Positions 37,301 to 44,514 of a DNA stretch of 64,000 nt are shown here, piece after piece. A program made the translations under genes and the position numbers. Source of the DNA: Glandiceps talaboti (lineage: Eukaryota > Hemichordata > Enteropneusta > Spengelidae); NCBI RefSeq assembly GCF_964340395.1, contig NC_135556.1:22893723-22957722 (forward strand), given 5' to 3'. Under the pieces are notes generated by a model. That model was not told the origin of the DNA and made no database searches. It saw only the letters and a program-made list of their open reading frames with translations. Positions within the stretch are counted from its first letter, which is position 1. Every line of letters starts with the position of its first letter.

Positions 37301-38000
37301 GAATCATATCAGTAGCTCTTATATTTCTACATGACTGACCAAGGTAAAAGTGGCAGACCCGATTGTGTCAATAAATATCTTGATCAACATGTTCATGCAT
37401 GTGTTTTTTTCCAGTGGTTGCAGATATGTATGATGCTGTGAAGTATGTAGTCATTGGTATTATCTGTGATGAATGCTAGGAATGCAACTATCACAAATAC
37501 AGGTACAGTTTACCATCTACCTATCAACCTTGGCATAAACAAAGAAACCCGCCTCTAAAAAAGAAAGGTCACAACCCCAATCTCACATGAATCATAATCT
37601 TTTACAACATCAAAGAATGAAAATTTGACAAAACTCTCAGTCGTGTTTTTATGTCTTCAGGCCCCTAAGCTATGTATCAATGAAAGGAGGTCTTTTATTG
37701 GTTAATACCAGGCGTAGATGAATACACTGACCAATCATATACAATCTTGTATGAAATTTCCACACAATCACATATACATGTACATGAATGTGTAATTTTC
37801 AAAGGTCCAATGCCTGTCTCTACACCCATAATATAGTCTAAAATGTACAATTTTCATTTTCATTGACTGGAATTTCTCATTAATATTCATGAAACACTAC
37901 TGTTGTTGGAAATCAAACGTATTATTTTTACATCCTGGAATGTTATTTTATAGACTTACCATTACCAACACAATCGGCAAAAGTCTGGGGCTTTGTTAAC
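7284..38000 (-). CDS. KIBRA: KIBRA/WWC1 orthologue, 21 coding exons, 5' end missing
   Basis: Joined minus-strand exons: 38000-37960, 36647-36579, 27624-27473, 26776-26728, 24898-24736, 22469-22340, 21917-21715, 21026-20784, 20257-20168, 18718-18541, 18083-17519, 15944-15833, 14500-14330, 13763-13577, 13126-12962, 12538-12420, 11134-10336, 9001-8900, 8400-8238, 8021-7844, 7350-7284. All introns are GT-AG and phases match throughout, giving 1314 visible residues and TGA. Order of parts: WW2 (15-46), coiled coils (~45-380), Ser/Pro-rich region (381-665), C2 domain (~690-815), Q-rich insertion (~925-1055), aPKC-binding-like motif (1165-1179), C-terminal helices. Known for the family: a cytoplasmic/cortical scaffold that binds PPxY partners (LATS, AMOT, PTPN14), NF2 and aPKC and activates Hippo signalling. 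Human WWC1 is 1113 residues; the excess here is mainly the Q-rich insertion. WW1 and the start codon are not in the window. Identity is secure; functions are inferred from the family. Confidence 0.95.
7351..7843 (-). other. Last intron, with a diverged ~27 bp repeat
   Basis: Between 7625 and 7785 the motif acaccatatttggta recurs five to six times with divergence. No exon seen. Confidence 0.6.
7844..8021 (-). CDS. KIBRA: KIBRA exon: penultimate coding exon
   Basis: A 178 nt exon that completes Gly and encodes [20 protein letters not shown], then [20 protein letters not shown] and [12 protein letters not shown], with two bases of Arg. Human WWC1: ELPQWLREDERFRLLLRMLE and AAAKDVHRLRGQSCKEPPEV, QSFREK. 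Basic and helical, with a short Pro/Gln tail before the last exon. The donor is GTTAGT. Confidence 0.92.
8238..8400 (-). CDS. KIBRA: KIBRA exon: C-terminal helical region
   Basis: A 163 nt exon encoding [20 protein letters not shown], then [20 protein letters not shown] and [14 protein letters not shown]. Human WWC1 has [20 protein letters not shown] and [32 protein letters not shown] is a family signature. Heptad-like spacing suggests a C-terminal coiled coil. The acceptor is TCCACAG and the donor is GTAAAT. Confidence 0.95.
8561..8640. repeat. 40 bp tandem duplication
   Basis: cagatctgtattagtaactg at 8561 and 8601 begins two 40 bp copies that differ at about one base. Intronic. Confidence 0.9.
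8900..9001 (-). CDS. KIBRA: KIBRA exon: aPKC-binding-like motif
   Basis: A 102 nt exon of 34 codons, phase 0 on both sides: [18 protein letters not shown] then [16 protein letters not shown]. Human WWC1 reads [20 protein letters not shown] and SLERRSVRMKR. Known: the [15 protein letters not shown] segment of human KIBRA binds atypical PKC (PKCzeta/PKMzeta). All basic residues of SLERRS-x-R are kept here, so aPKC binding is likely conserved. The acceptor ATATAG and the first 24 coding bases are tandemly duplicated upstream (8978-9139). Confidence 0.96.
8978..9139 (-). repeat. 81 bp tandem duplication carrying a splice acceptor and exon start
   Basis: Copy 1 (8978-9058) spans the first 24 coding bases of the exon at 8900-9001, its ATATAG acceptor and upstream intron. 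Copy 2 (9059-9139) repeats all of this with a single difference seen (ggcctac versus ggcatac). The duplicated acceptor is at about 9083-9084. Reading from it gives eight native codons, then new sequence ending at the TAG of the next acceptor, so only the proximal acceptor yields a full protein. Confidence 0.92.
9248..9751. repeat. Foldback element built of inverted 'ccaactcggccca' arrays
   Basis: About seven copies of ccaactcggccca-like units (9248-9381) face about eight reverse-complement copies (9629-9751) across ~245 bp of unrelated sequence. The outermost units on both sides read gtccaactcggcccat, so the ends are true inverted termini. The arms are far more GC-rich than the surroundings. 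It is intronic and should form a long hairpin in the pre-mRNA. Confidence 0.85.
9945..10246. repeat. (GACA)n microsatellite, interrupted
   Basis: About 300 bp of GACA/GATA units with ATTGACA and CCAG interruptions; the longest pure run is at 10187-10246. It ends ~90 bp from the polyQ exon's donor. Cys/Ser/Leu-rich open frames here are shadows of the repeat. Confidence 0.93.
10336..11134 (-). CDS. KIBRA: KIBRA exon: glutamine-rich insertion, KETNT and TFSPGPQ motifs
   Basis: The longest exon (799 nt, 266 full codons, residues 880-1145). It opens with a His/Gln-rich lead ([19 protein letters not shown]). From about 10607 to 10995 it is glutamine-rich: a pure run of 18 Q (10933-10986), another of 13, and about nine degenerate repeats of the form LYxEQLQQQ. 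The C-terminal third returns to family sequence: [11 protein letters not shown], then [20 protein letters not shown] (human VDKETNTE and TIIRSKTFSPGPQSQYVCR). In human WWC1 the equivalent place holds a glutamate-rich stretch. Codons are a CAA/CAG mix, so the tract is not a single pure CAG array. Conserved flanks and phase show it is translated. Confidence 0.95.
10607..10995 (-). repeat. KIBRA: Coding CAA/CAG repeat tract (polyQ)
   Basis: Glutamine-rich part of the exon at 10336-11134. It includes a run of 18 Q codons (10933-10986) and one of 13, mixed CAA and CAG, separated by repeated LYxEQ-type units. Interruption by non-Gln codons suggests old segmental duplication as well as slippage. Confidence 0.93.
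11395..12116. repeat. 39 bp minisatellite, ~18.5 copies, open in one minus frame
   Basis: The 39 bp unit contains ataccaccagcagagtgtat. The spacing is exact from 11401 to about 12103. Variants are mostly single transitions; on the minus strand some are silent (CTG/CTA) and others change Thr to Ile. The minus frame reads [13 protein letters not shown] repeats with no stop for 238 codons, because 39 is divisible by 3. It lies within the intron 11135-12419, and acataccactgcatga flanks both sides (about 11318 and 12126), so it sits inside a larger repeat. Probably not coding. Confidence 0.9.
12420..12538 (-). CDS. KIBRA: KIBRA exon: post-C2 linker helix
   Basis: A 119 nt exon encoding [20 protein letters not shown], then [19 protein letters not shown] and two bases of Arg. 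It corresponds to human STDAVSALLEQTAVELEKRQ. RLRRAST is a good basophilic-kinase consensus (R-R-x-S), a candidate phosphosite by inference. The acceptor is TTCAACAG and the donor is the weaker GTAAAC. Confidence 0.88.
12539..12961 (-). other. Intron, no further features
   Basis: AT-rich intron between the exons 12962-13126 and 12420-12538. Nothing else recognised. Confidence 0.7.
12962..13126 (-). CDS. KIBRA: KIBRA exon: end of C2 domain
   Basis: A 165 nt exon of exactly 55 codons. It begins [18 protein letters not shown], then [17 protein letters not shown], and finishes in a Ser-rich tail [15 protein letters not shown]. Human WWC1: GGAQISLAEVCRSGERSTRW, YNLLSYKYLKKQSRE. The WYN(L/I)L motif marks the last C2 strand. 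The acceptor is TTGACAG and the donor is GTAGGT. Confidence 0.95.
13190..13490 (+). repeat. Dispersed repeat family B, diverged copy
   Basis: Shares with 40870-41230 and, in reverse, 60815-61140: a catctacatcat-like start, ttctccaatatttt-like text, the attcag...ttcactac...gtcactcg...gctgaatgaag end and gaaaaatattggg. More diverged than the other two. Located in the intron inside the C2-coding region. Confidence 0.6.
13577..13763 (-). CDS. KIBRA: KIBRA exon: C2 domain core
   Basis: A 187 nt exon, one base completing Val, then 62 codons. It reads [19 protein letters not shown], then [11 protein letters not shown], then [20 protein letters not shown]. Human reads NIRVAVLPCSESTTCLFRTR, LVFNEVFWV and QKTLRVDVCTTDRSHLEECL. 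The NEVF motif and the (E)E(D/E)CL end are conserved. The exon ends in phase 0 at GTAAGA, and the next exon continues GGAQVSL. Confidence 0.95.
13764..14329 (-). other. Intron within C2 domain coding region
   Basis: No repeats or exons recognised apart from short T tracts at 13875-13910. Confidence 0.6.
14330..14500 (-). CDS. KIBRA: KIBRA exon: start of C2 domain
   Basis: A 171 nt exon encoding [20 protein letters not shown] then [19 protein letters not shown] then [17 protein letters not shown] and part of Val. In human WWC1 the C2 domain starts TRIQIALKYDEKNKQFAILI and QLSNLSALLQQQDQKV. The alternating hydrophobic strands and the RNLNAL turn are typical C2 strands 1-2. Known for the family: the C2 domain binds phosphoinositides and calcium. 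The calcium-binding loops cannot be scored confidently here. Confidence 0.94.
15097..15541. mobile_element. MITE-like element family C with 15 bp TIRs and 5 bp target duplication
   Basis: cagggcttgaaataa (15102-15116) is matched perfectly by its reverse complement at 15522-15536. GTATC occurs directly outside both ends (15097-15101 and 15537-15541), consistent with a 5 bp target-site duplication. The 435 bp body has inverted acaagt/acttgt motifs and no transposase frame, so it would be a non-autonomous element. A related element is at 25919-26235. Confidence 0.85.
15833..15944 (-). CDS. KIBRA: KIBRA exon: conserved [14 protein letters not shown] block
   Basis: A 112 nt exon that completes Gly, then encodes [18 protein letters not shown], then [18 protein letters not shown] and two bases of Arg. 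The [14 protein letters not shown] stretch is identical to the human WWC1 block, so the exon is certain. Its first ~35 bases and its acceptor (CTTACAG) are repeated about 17 more times in the intron upstream (15945-17421); this copy is the only one that continues into the conserved block. The TNTNT residues come from ACCAAT hexamers whose number varies between repeat units. Confidence 0.95.
15905..17421 (-). repeat. KIBRA: ~86 bp minisatellite, ~18 units, each with an exon-13-type acceptor
   Basis: ggtttgactc recurs 18 times between about 15919 and 17390; units vary from about 76 to 97 bp according to the number of attggt hexamers (2-5). On the minus strand each unit contains CTTACAG followed by GTCTAGGTAGTGTAGAGAGT, i.e. 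the true acceptor and first coding bases of the exon at 15833-15944. Upstream units read into a TAG shortly after the ACCAAT run, so they are not usable exons. A few units carry changes (gactcgctac, aactctaagt, cataccaaat). The array fills nearly the whole 1.57 kb intron. Confidence 0.95.
17519..18083 (-). CDS. KIBRA: KIBRA exon: Ser/Pro-rich disordered region with PPPSY motif
   Basis: At 565 nt this is the second longest exon; it encodes residues 440-627 plus one base of Gly. It opens VDALLQGGG (human VEFLLLEGA) and contains [20 protein letters not shown], which matches the human [20 protein letters not shown] phosphosite cluster. Next comes [13 protein letters not shown] (PPPSY at 17811-17825), a WW-domain ligand motif I do not recall in human WWC1. 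Two similar short motifs follow, GLAQLHLDS and GLARLNLDS, related to human TLCELSLGN. The rest is Ser/Thr-rich and probably unstructured. The donor is GTAAGT. Confidence 0.94.
18084..18540 (-). other. Intron with a 15 bp duplication at the donor
   Basis: ctccagtacaccca occurs twice in tandem (18511-18540), directly abutting the splice donor of the exon at 18541. Otherwise featureless. Confidence 0.7.
18541..18718 (-). CDS. KIBRA: KIBRA exon: Ser-rich segment with FTDIY motif
   Basis: A 178 nt exon. It begins [18 protein letters not shown], continues with [20 protein letters not shown] and [20 protein letters not shown]. Human WWC1 has SLSSGSSPGSLTSSRGSLVA, then SASFTDLYYDPFEQLDSELQ and SK. 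The GSL-repeat pattern and the SFTD-I/L-Y motif are diagnostic. It ends in phase 0 at GTGGGT; a 15 bp tandem repeat lies immediately inside the intron, starting at that donor (18511-18540). Confidence 0.93.
18719..20167 (-). other. Intron with pentanucleotide tract
   Basis: Apart from the ACACC/ACAAC tract at 19264-19400, nothing recognised. Confidence 0.6.
19264..19400. repeat. Compound (ACACC)n-(ACAAC)n microsatellite
   Basis: Roughly 16 ACACC units (one with a G) pass abruptly into about 9 ACAAC units. The open frames here in several frames are repeat artefacts. Confidence 0.93.
20168..20257 (-). CDS. KIBRA: KIBRA exon: coiled coil end
   Basis: A 90 nt exon with 29 full codons, [18 protein letters not shown] followed by [11 protein letters not shown], flanked by split Arg and Ser codons. 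Human WWC1 reads LKLNSKRNQLVRELEEATRQ then VATLHSQLKS. The acceptor is CTCTCTAG and the donor is GTAAGA. Confidence 0.93.
20526..20600. repeat. (CA)n / (CATA)n microsatellite
   Basis: Interrupted CA repeats ending in catacatacatac. Confidence 0.85.
20784..21026 (-). CDS. KIBRA: KIBRA exon: second long coiled coil
   Basis: A 243 nt exon (one base completing Arg, 80 codons, two bases of an Arg codon). It reads [18 protein letters not shown], then [20 protein letters not shown], then [20 protein letters not shown] and [17 protein letters not shown]. Human: NLKIQLAKLDSEAWPG, SERDRLILINEKEELLKEMR, SPRKWTQGEVEQLEMARKRL. The spacing from YEEA to IQL is identical in the two proteins, which supports the chosen acceptor at TATAG. 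Confidence 0.95.
21027..21714 (-). other. Intron, no further features
   Basis: AT-rich intron between the exons 21715-21917 and 20784-21026. No repeats or exons recognised. Confidence 0.6.
21715..21917 (-). CDS. KIBRA: KIBRA exon: Ser/Thr-rich loop with SSQTD motif
   Basis: A 203 nt exon of 67 codons plus two bases. It starts [12 protein letters not shown], runs through a Ser/Thr-rich segment, then has [10 protein letters not shown] and ends with [18 protein letters not shown]. Human WWC1 has VSSQTDISGSF and QLAEKVRLRLRYEEAKRR at the same places. The SQTD element is conserved and resembles dynein-light-chain-type linear motifs, though that reading is inference. The downstream intron (toward lower coordinates) has no obvious insertions. 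Confidence 0.94.
21967..22140. repeat. (GT)n / (CTGT)n / (GTAT)n compound microsatellite
   Basis: A long GT run (about 21979-22030) followed by GTCT and GTAT tetranucleotide tracts. Intronic. Confidence 0.92.
22340..22469 (-). CDS. KIBRA: KIBRA exon: coiled coil
   Basis: A 130 nt exon encoding [18 protein letters not shown], then [20 protein letters not shown] and ADLMK. Human reads IDKKMSDAQGSYKLDEAQ, then AVLRETKAIKKAITCGEKEK and QDLIKSL. It opens with one base completing a His codon and ends in phase 0 at GTATGT. Confidence 0.95.
23474..23582. repeat. (GT)n microsatellite
   Basis: About 50 GT units with a few GC/CA interruptions. Confidence 0.95.
24130..24480. repeat. Diverged ~36 bp tandem repeat, about 8 copies
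   Basis: Units resemble ttgttatatgagatgtgaca followed by agtgaccaca; two adjacent copies near 24240-24300 are almost identical, the rest have drifted. Confidence 0.8.
24736..24898 (-). CDS. KIBRA: KIBRA exon: coiled coil
   Basis: A 163 nt exon, two bases completing Leu, then 53 codons, then two bases of a His codon. It contains a Ser/Gly-rich lead (SSGSSGSTT) and then [20 protein letters not shown] followed by [18 protein letters not shown]. Human WWC1 has SGSSSSSKYDPEILKAEIAT, then KSRVNKLKREM and FKERGFQTL. The KYDPE motif is one of the most recognisable WWC signatures. Spaced Leu/Val residues indicate a continuous coiled coil. Confidence 0.95.
25221..25336. repeat. (CA)n microsatellite
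   Basis: About 45 uninterrupted CA units after an interrupted start (cacgcacgcacgtg). Confidence 0.95.
25919..26235. mobile_element. MITE-like element family C, second copy
   Basis: Starts cagggctcgaaattaac and ends gttaatttcaagccct, i.e. inverted ends with one mismatch and the same consensus as the element at 15102-15536. Internally it has a tandem duplication (gaggaaat...ttcagttcaggaatatggga twice, about 26081-26152) and inverted ggtagcc/ggctacc motifs. Confidence 0.75.
26728..26776 (-). CDS. KIBRA: KIBRA microexon in the coiled-coil linker
   Basis: A 49 nt exon after a TTTGCAG acceptor, encoding [16 protein letters not shown] plus the first base of a Leu codon. It corresponds to human YQQLHAVWEHKLGSQVSL. 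It is too short to detect by open-frame length; it was found from the gap in homology and confirmed by phase on both sides. Confidence 0.9.
26777..27472 (-). other. Intron, no further features
   Basis: No repeat or exon recognised. Confidence 0.6.
27473..27624 (-). CDS. KIBRA: KIBRA exon: end of WW2 and first coiled-coil segment
   Basis: A 152 nt exon (two bases completing Lys, then 50 codons). It begins [11 protein letters not shown], closing WW2, and continues with a charged helical stretch including [20 protein letters not shown] and [12 protein letters not shown]. Human WWC1 reads QIEDPRVQW, then HMLKDYLVVAQEALSAQKE and VKQQRLELAQ, so the correspondence is very strong. The exon ends in phase 0 at GTAAGT. 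A 9 kb intron separates it from the WW2 exon upstream. Confidence 0.95.
28302..28388. repeat. ~43 bp tandem duplication
   Basis: acattgggtatacagtactc followed by aacatgaagggatggatata occurs twice in direct succession. Confidence 0.9.
32050..32345. repeat. 39 bp minisatellite, ~7.5 identical copies
   Basis: gactgcattgtgttg recurs at 32091 and every 39 bp to 32325, with ttataattattatcattat between. Copies appear identical, so the array is young. All frames stay open because 39 is a multiple of 3; not coding. Confidence 0.95.
33169..33292. repeat. (TTCTA)n-(TTGTA)n-(TTCTA)n pentanucleotide tract
   Basis: About 14 TTCTA units, then about 6 TTGTA units, then about 4 more TTCTA units. Confidence 0.95.
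36579..36647 (-). CDS. KIBRA: KIBRA exon: WW domain 2
   Basis: A 69 nt exon that completes a Glu codon and encodes [20 protein letters not shown] plus IN and the first base of a Lys codon. The pattern fits WW2 of WWC proteins: the first signature Trp (residue 19) is present, YYVDH forms the central strand, and the second Trp is replaced (QIDDP in the next exon), as in human WWC1 where the sequence is QIEDP. Known: the two WW domains act in tandem on PPxY ligands. The acceptor is TTTTAG and the donor is GTAAGT. Confidence 0.95.
36648..37959 (-). other. Intron between the two WW-linker/WW2 exons
   Basis: Nothing recognised beyond short homopolymers. Confidence 0.6.
37960..38000 (-). CDS. KIBRA: KIBRA exon: linker between WW1 and WW2
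   Basis: This 41 nt exon follows a TTTCATTTCAG acceptor and ends at GTAAGT. It supplies the last base of a split codon (an Arg is expected), then 13 codons reading [13 protein letters not shown], then the first base of a Glu codon. Human WWC1 has YTKPLTFADCISDE here, between its two WW domains, so the alignment is close to residue for residue. Because the exon begins inside the inter-WW linker, an upstream exon ending in the WW1 tail (DPRDR in human) must exist. I did not find it in the 26 kb upstream within the window. Confidence 0.93.
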
Positions 38001-40869
38001 CTGAAATGAAACAGATAAAATATACAATGTCAGAAAGTATTTTAACATACATATGACACATAATATGTCTACAAACCACTATTTATACATTGAATACTCA
38101 CTCTATTTTGATAACAATGGAAAACAATGAAGCTATTCCTGCTTTTTTCTATATCATTATTCCAGTTTTAGATTGATTACTCCCACATGGATTGTTCAAC
38201 TGAAAGAAAAGTGTGTGGGTCAGGAAGTATGCTTGGATAGGGACCAATGTGGAATTATTGGAGTAGTTGTCTAGCTGTGTACCCTTATATATTAAAAGAC
38301 AATACATATCTGTTGTGGGTTAAATTGGTGAAGAATAGTTTTCTTAAAAGACATCACCACATAACAAGGGATAGTGGAATATCAAATTGTGGTGGGTCAT
38401 ATGACCAAAAAAAAAAAAAAAATTGTTTCTGGTCTGGACATTTTGGTTAAAGTGGTGTGACAGTACGATTTTTTTTCCCTCAACAAACCTGTCAAGCTAC
38501 TATTTATGGCAGTTACTGTTTATTTAGTACTTTACAGCAAATGTGTATGTGGGGCAGATGTCAATTGCTTCTTCATGATTGACACTGCAGTTGTCTTCAC
38601 TGAAGTAGGGAGAGTTATTTTTGTGTTTCCCTTCTGATCTGCAGACTGCATGGGCTGGACAAACTTGAAAAAAGACTGATGCGAACGAATTTAAGTGATG
38701 CGCGCACTGACCAGAAACAATTCTTTTTGGGAGGCCTAAGACATTGCTATTTGTCAGTGTGTCATTTTTAACTTTGAGTATAAATTTTCCAAATGTCCAT
38801 TCTAAATCCTTAATTACCTACATGAACATGTACACGACATTGCATGGTATCAATTTTTTACCAAATTTTATCGAAACCTATCATTCAGCCAGAGTTCACA
38901 GTATTTGTGTTGTTTGCTCATTTTGATGATTTCAATAATTACAAACATGATATTAATACACATACGTTACAATGATAATCAATTAAATCTTGTATCTTTT
39001 TATTGACTATTCTTATGAAAGAATAACAGAATAAATCAAATTAATGAAATTTCTGATAACGATTTGACTTTTCAATAGTTGAATGCATCCCCCCCCCCTC
39101 CCCGAAAGAAATCAATGTCTTTTGTATATGTACACATTGTACACAATGGACCCCCTTACATGTATGGTACATCCTGGTAGAGGGATCATATATACACAGA
39201 CACTGACATATGCACACACACGTGCATACACAAAAACATGTATTAATAGACAGTGAAAACTACTCTGGAATTCCACAAGCAGAAGTTTTCAACCAGTCTC
39301 TTGAAATATTTTGCTAGACTTATTGTGCTCATAAAGATACAACATTAATAATTTAAGATAAAAATATGTGTTCTACTATCAATACTTCAGTTTATGTATG
39401 TGGATACCCATAGCAGTAGTGAGTATGTATGGGTCACTTTTTTGTATTTATACAATTTTAAAATGCGTAAAATGTTCGTTATTTTTCATCCATGGCGGTT
39501 AATTCAATGATGACTGTCTAGCTATATATAGCGAAAAAGCCTGCAAGCATTAGTGATGAGGAATTCGAACCGTTGTTTGTGCCTAACCTAACACAGACTG
39601 GTTTCATGCTAGTACATGTGAATCATTTTGTGAAAGTATGTAAATGATAACAGGGTAGATTGCATAACTATACTCCCTGCACACTTTTCAAAAGCGATAC
39701 AAAACCAGTGATTGTGTAGACATTGTAATTCTAAAGTTGCCATGAGAGGCTGTCATTGGAATGTTGTAATGGAAACAATGCCTAGCCTCGTAGTTCACGT
39801 CCAGAAATAGACAAACACGCCTCAAGTAAGAGTACAATTCTGGCAAGTTTTTGTCCATGAAATGTCACAGTGCATCATATCCGACCTATATAATGCATAC
39901 CTTGTACAGTTTGCTCATGCTTTGGAAATAGTGCTTGGGGTGCATAGCCAGTAAATCAAAAGGATTAATTAAGGCGGCCATATCTGTAGTGTTAGCGGGG
40001 CTTTGTGGCTTCTTTCTTTAGGCAACACATTCCTTTCTATTCAGAAAGAGGCGTTTTGCATCTTATAACACCCAATCTCATTGTACCATAACATGCAGAA
40101 AACAAGACCACCAGAACCTCACTTTTAACATCTTTTTTTTTTTCTCAAATAAAATTGATTCAGCTTTTTCACTTTTATATTTGGAAACTTGACTTCTAAG
40201 ACCACAGTTTTAACACATGCGTTCACCTAGAAATATCTCAATTATGAGAGAGAATGTATTTGTTCATGTCTTGGTTTGCATTGTTGCTTGTTGAAGTTGT
40301 GCAATGTAATATGATTTTCAACTTTGATGATCTCTAGTGTGTGATTTATGGAAAGTTCCAAGTACCTGAACGGCTGTTTTACAATATCACGTTGTAAAAC
40401 TGCCCATGAACGTTCTTCACAGGTTTTATAGGAGTACAAAAAAAGAAGTATAACAATGAGAGTACTGTGTTTGTTGTTTTTGTTTGTTTACTTTCTATGG
40501 GTCTACATTTTTGTGAAATTTCGCAGGGTTGTTATCTGAATTGTTGCAGTGCCTATTACCTATGAGAAGTATCACACAATGACAAATGAAGATTTGGGAT
40601 CTGAAACAGAACTACATATCTACAAGAAATGGTAAAGTTTGATGCAAGATACCTGGTTACTAAAGGGTGAAACCAATGTATATGATCGTTCATTCTGTAC
40701 CCCAAATACCTGATATACATTCTGTATGCAATGATTAATACAATGCACTTAGAGACCCAATCAGGATAAACTGTATCTAAAACAATGGAAGTTGCATCAT
40801 CTAAAGTATTACAGAAGACAGATTGAAATCTTGTCTAGAATGCCATTAACTACAAATCATGCTACAACC

Positions 40870-41230
40870 TGGATTATACCATGGACAAGCCAGGTTCAAC
40901 AAAAAATACCGAATATAAACTTGGGTCGTTCTACATCATGACAACATGCATCTATGTCATGACAATGCCCGTTTATGTTACTGGTTTTGCAGTGTTATAA
41001 TTTTGAGTCAAAACGTTCAAAATTACCATTACTTTCCCAGATATTTCTTTGATATTACTGGTGCTGGTATAATTATGTTATTCTCCAATATTTTTCTTTT
41101 ATTCAGTCGGAAAGTACTTGCGACCTGAGGGTTGTCACTACGAGTCACTAGACGAGTAGTGACAAAGGCTCCTTAGGTCACTGGTATTTTCCTTGGCTGA
41201 ACGAGAAAAATATTGGGGCATAACATCTGA
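40870..41230 (+). repeat. Dispersed repeat family B, copy 2, with palindromic end
   Basis: Similar in reverse orientation to 60815-61140. One end is a hairpin: ttgtcactac (41132-41141) pairs with gtagtgacaa (41156-41165), with outer attcag / ctgaac and gacctgagg / ccttaggtc pairs. Confidence 0.8.
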
Positions 41231-43869
41231 CTGTATCACCATATAAAAGATAAGTATTCTACCTGAGTCCATATTTCTGCACTTCCTCACTCCTAAACCT
41301 ATCTTGCACCAAAACCATTAAAATTTCTCAATAAAAATTGCCTCAATTATAAAGTTATAATTTATGATCGCATACCTATCTTTATTACACATTTTTTTTG
41401 GCAAATTATTATCGATTTGAGTGGTTTTCTGGGGACGTATTTGGCACACTACCAAGGAATGTCTACTTTATACCAGTTGGAATGCCACTTAGTTATTTTT
41501 ATCTAAGGTCAGTAATTATATCGGTGGATTTTTTTGTCAACTGGTATTTAAGATTTGTATGACATTTATTTGCAAATATGTTGATACATTTTTATCATGA
41601 TGAACAGTAACAGTGATATCACATATCAATATATTAAATACTGTATAGATATAAGAATGATTTCATTGCTAAAATTTGTGCGATGTCTGGGTCTCACATC
41701 ATATTTGGTCCTGACTAACTCCTTTGGTATTTTACAAGTGCATGTGCAGAGGGGAAGTCCCTGACTTGCACAAGGCTGACAACATAAGTCAAACAATCCT
41801 ATGGTGAAAGTTTGCTGATAGTAGCATGCAAATGTACAGAAAGTAGCTATACAATGTAGCTTGAATGATAAGCAGTCATCCAAGAAATGTTTTCTCTGTG
41901 AATTTGATTCAAGATTGTAAATCATCAAATTTATTTCATAGCTACTTTGCGTGTAGTTTTGAAACCTGTCATAATCATGATAGTTCATCACAAATTGTCA
42001 ATCAATAAAAAAATGGAAAACGTAACACTGAAAATAAATATATGTAATTTATAGAGGTGAAATCGCCTATTGCAGATATCAGATAACTTAAATTCCAATT
42101 GCCTCTTTTAAGAAAGTACTAAATTGCTGATAAAATATGCATATCTTTAGCTGTCCAGGAAATCATGGAGCTGCACCCTCACTGACACCATATTTCAATT
42201 CCAAGACATTCCTACCAAATGTTGAGATATTGCGATGACTTTATGTTGTCAATAATGTATCGTCTACATGAATCAACAATGCAACAAACAAGGAAGAGAA
42301 ACCTACACACACACTCATGATATACCATTGTTTCATATCTGCTTTTTGCCTTCCAATGCAGTCAAACGATACATATATTTGGACACGTACATACACCATT
42401 CTGTTGATGAGGTGGCAAAGATATTGGCCAGGTCTTGAAATTCATGACCAACAGGATATATTGCCGCCACAACACAGAGGCATGCATACTTATGTACATG
42501 CATAAGCCCATATCATGGTCAGGTTGTCGGATCATCAAGTGAACCGTATCTGCCTTGCTTGAACACAGCCAAGGAAACAACCAAGTTCTGCAATATTGCT
42601 AACTTTCCTTTCCATGACAAGGACACTTTCCCATCTAAACAATGACAGAAATACAATGTGAGATTCTCACCTTAATAATGGATCAACTTTTAGGTAATAC
42701 ACAACCATGAAGACACGTTGAAGACTTTAAACACAGAACCCTGGAGTATATGATAGTGAGTCGGAATGTAGCTGCTATGTATAAAACACTTGGACTCTAC
42801 CATTTTATACATGGGTAAGACAGCATTTTATGGTGTGGAAATAACTCCGAATGGATAGCTGTGTCTTTGAATTACTAAATTACTTTTTTTCTAATTTTGT
42901 TTACAAACAACAAAAATACAGAACAAAATTCGACACAAATTATAATAAGAAATTGTATTTCTTTTCTTTTGGAATTCATACCCAGGGGAACTCAATTTTG
43001 AGTACCCTGTGTTGCCCTTGGTATATTTATACTTCAGCTGCAAGTGACTCCTTCAGTTATTACGACATATACATTTTTGCCATAGATAAGTATGATGAAT
43101 TATAGCACATTAAAGTCACTCAGGTTTATTAGTGACAAGAATCTGATGAATCAAGGACAACAAAAATGTGATATTAAAGTGGAGATAGACAAACATCATT
43201 AAAACATCAGAACATATACTTTTGACCAGGATGATCAATTTTAAAATTTGGTTTACTTCTCGTTTCTTTCCTTTCAAATTTTCAGGTGTTTATTTTTAAA
43301 TTGTGCTACTGAATTTTCTCGGGTTTTTTTTGTTTTTTTTTATCTTTCTTGATAATTTTTCTTCATTTTCTATCTAAAGATGATTTTGAAGTGCCATGAC
43401 CTATATTTTCTGGATATCCAAATAAATATGTCTTGAATATTGAATATTACTGCAGTTGGCAGACTTGGCCACGTAACACGTTGAACTTTGCAGTAATTAC
43501 AACAACAGAACTAAAAACTCAGAAAGATGATATATTATGGCTATCATTCACATCATTCACATCATTCCTATCACACACTTTGAATAATAAAATCTGTTCT
43601 CATTTTTTTTTTACTTCGCCTTTGAAAACTAGTTTATTGACCAATATAATGGCATCAAAATATTTTAGCAGTTTAGATAAACGACATGGACATGACGATC
43701 CTCTTCTTAGGAATTCCAACCAAAGGTAAATGTATCACAGTATCATACTTGCAATAAAATGCTATAAATTGTTTCAGTCTATTTCACTTCCATCATTTTA
43801 CTAGGGTCTGAATCTACATTTGAAAATGTAACTTAATGGACTGAGAATGACAAAGTCATAACTTCAACA

Positions 43870-44270
43870 AGTGATATCAATGTTACCATGACGACTTCAA
43901 ATTTTAACATTGCTGCTGAGAGCTGATTGTGATGATGTGTTGGTGATATCAGTGGCACAAATTTTGTATTTCTGATTTCTTTTCTCCAATTTCGAAACTT
44001 TTTTTATATTCCTCTCTGAATTTTTTCTTTCACAGTTCTGTCTACCGTCATGGCTACAGGAATTCACAAAATTGTTGACACACTAATACAACTATGGTTT
44101 CGACTTCTCTTGTAAAAGTTCACTGACTGAAGTGTTTATAAAGCATTACATCAATGTCACCATGACTATTTCAAATTTTACACTATAAAAATTAAAAACA
44201 CATTGGTATAGAGAGCGGTTTGTGATGTGTTGGAGATATCAAAGACACAATTTCCTGAAATCAAATCTGT
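43870..44270. repeat. Diverged direct duplication, ~280 bp apart
   Basis: atcaatgttaccatgacgac...gtgatgtgttggtgatatca (about 43877-43955) recurs in altered form at about 44151-44240 (atcaatgtcaccatgactat...gtgatgtgttggagatatca). Confidence 0.7.
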
Positions 44271-44514
44271 ACACAGTACCGCAACCATCTGATGGCTGTT
44301 AATGTTACTGATATGTTAATTTTGTGGTTTTCTACAGAACATGCAGAATCAGTGTCAGGCTGGGGATGATGGAATGTTTAGTGGTTAGTATGACTGTAGG
44401 GTAATAGGTTGAATGTTTTACAACTTTATTCACTATATGAGTTTAATCATTTATGTATTTGTACACTTGTCAGATTAGTATGAGTAACAACATACTACAG
44501 TGGCAAGCCCGGTT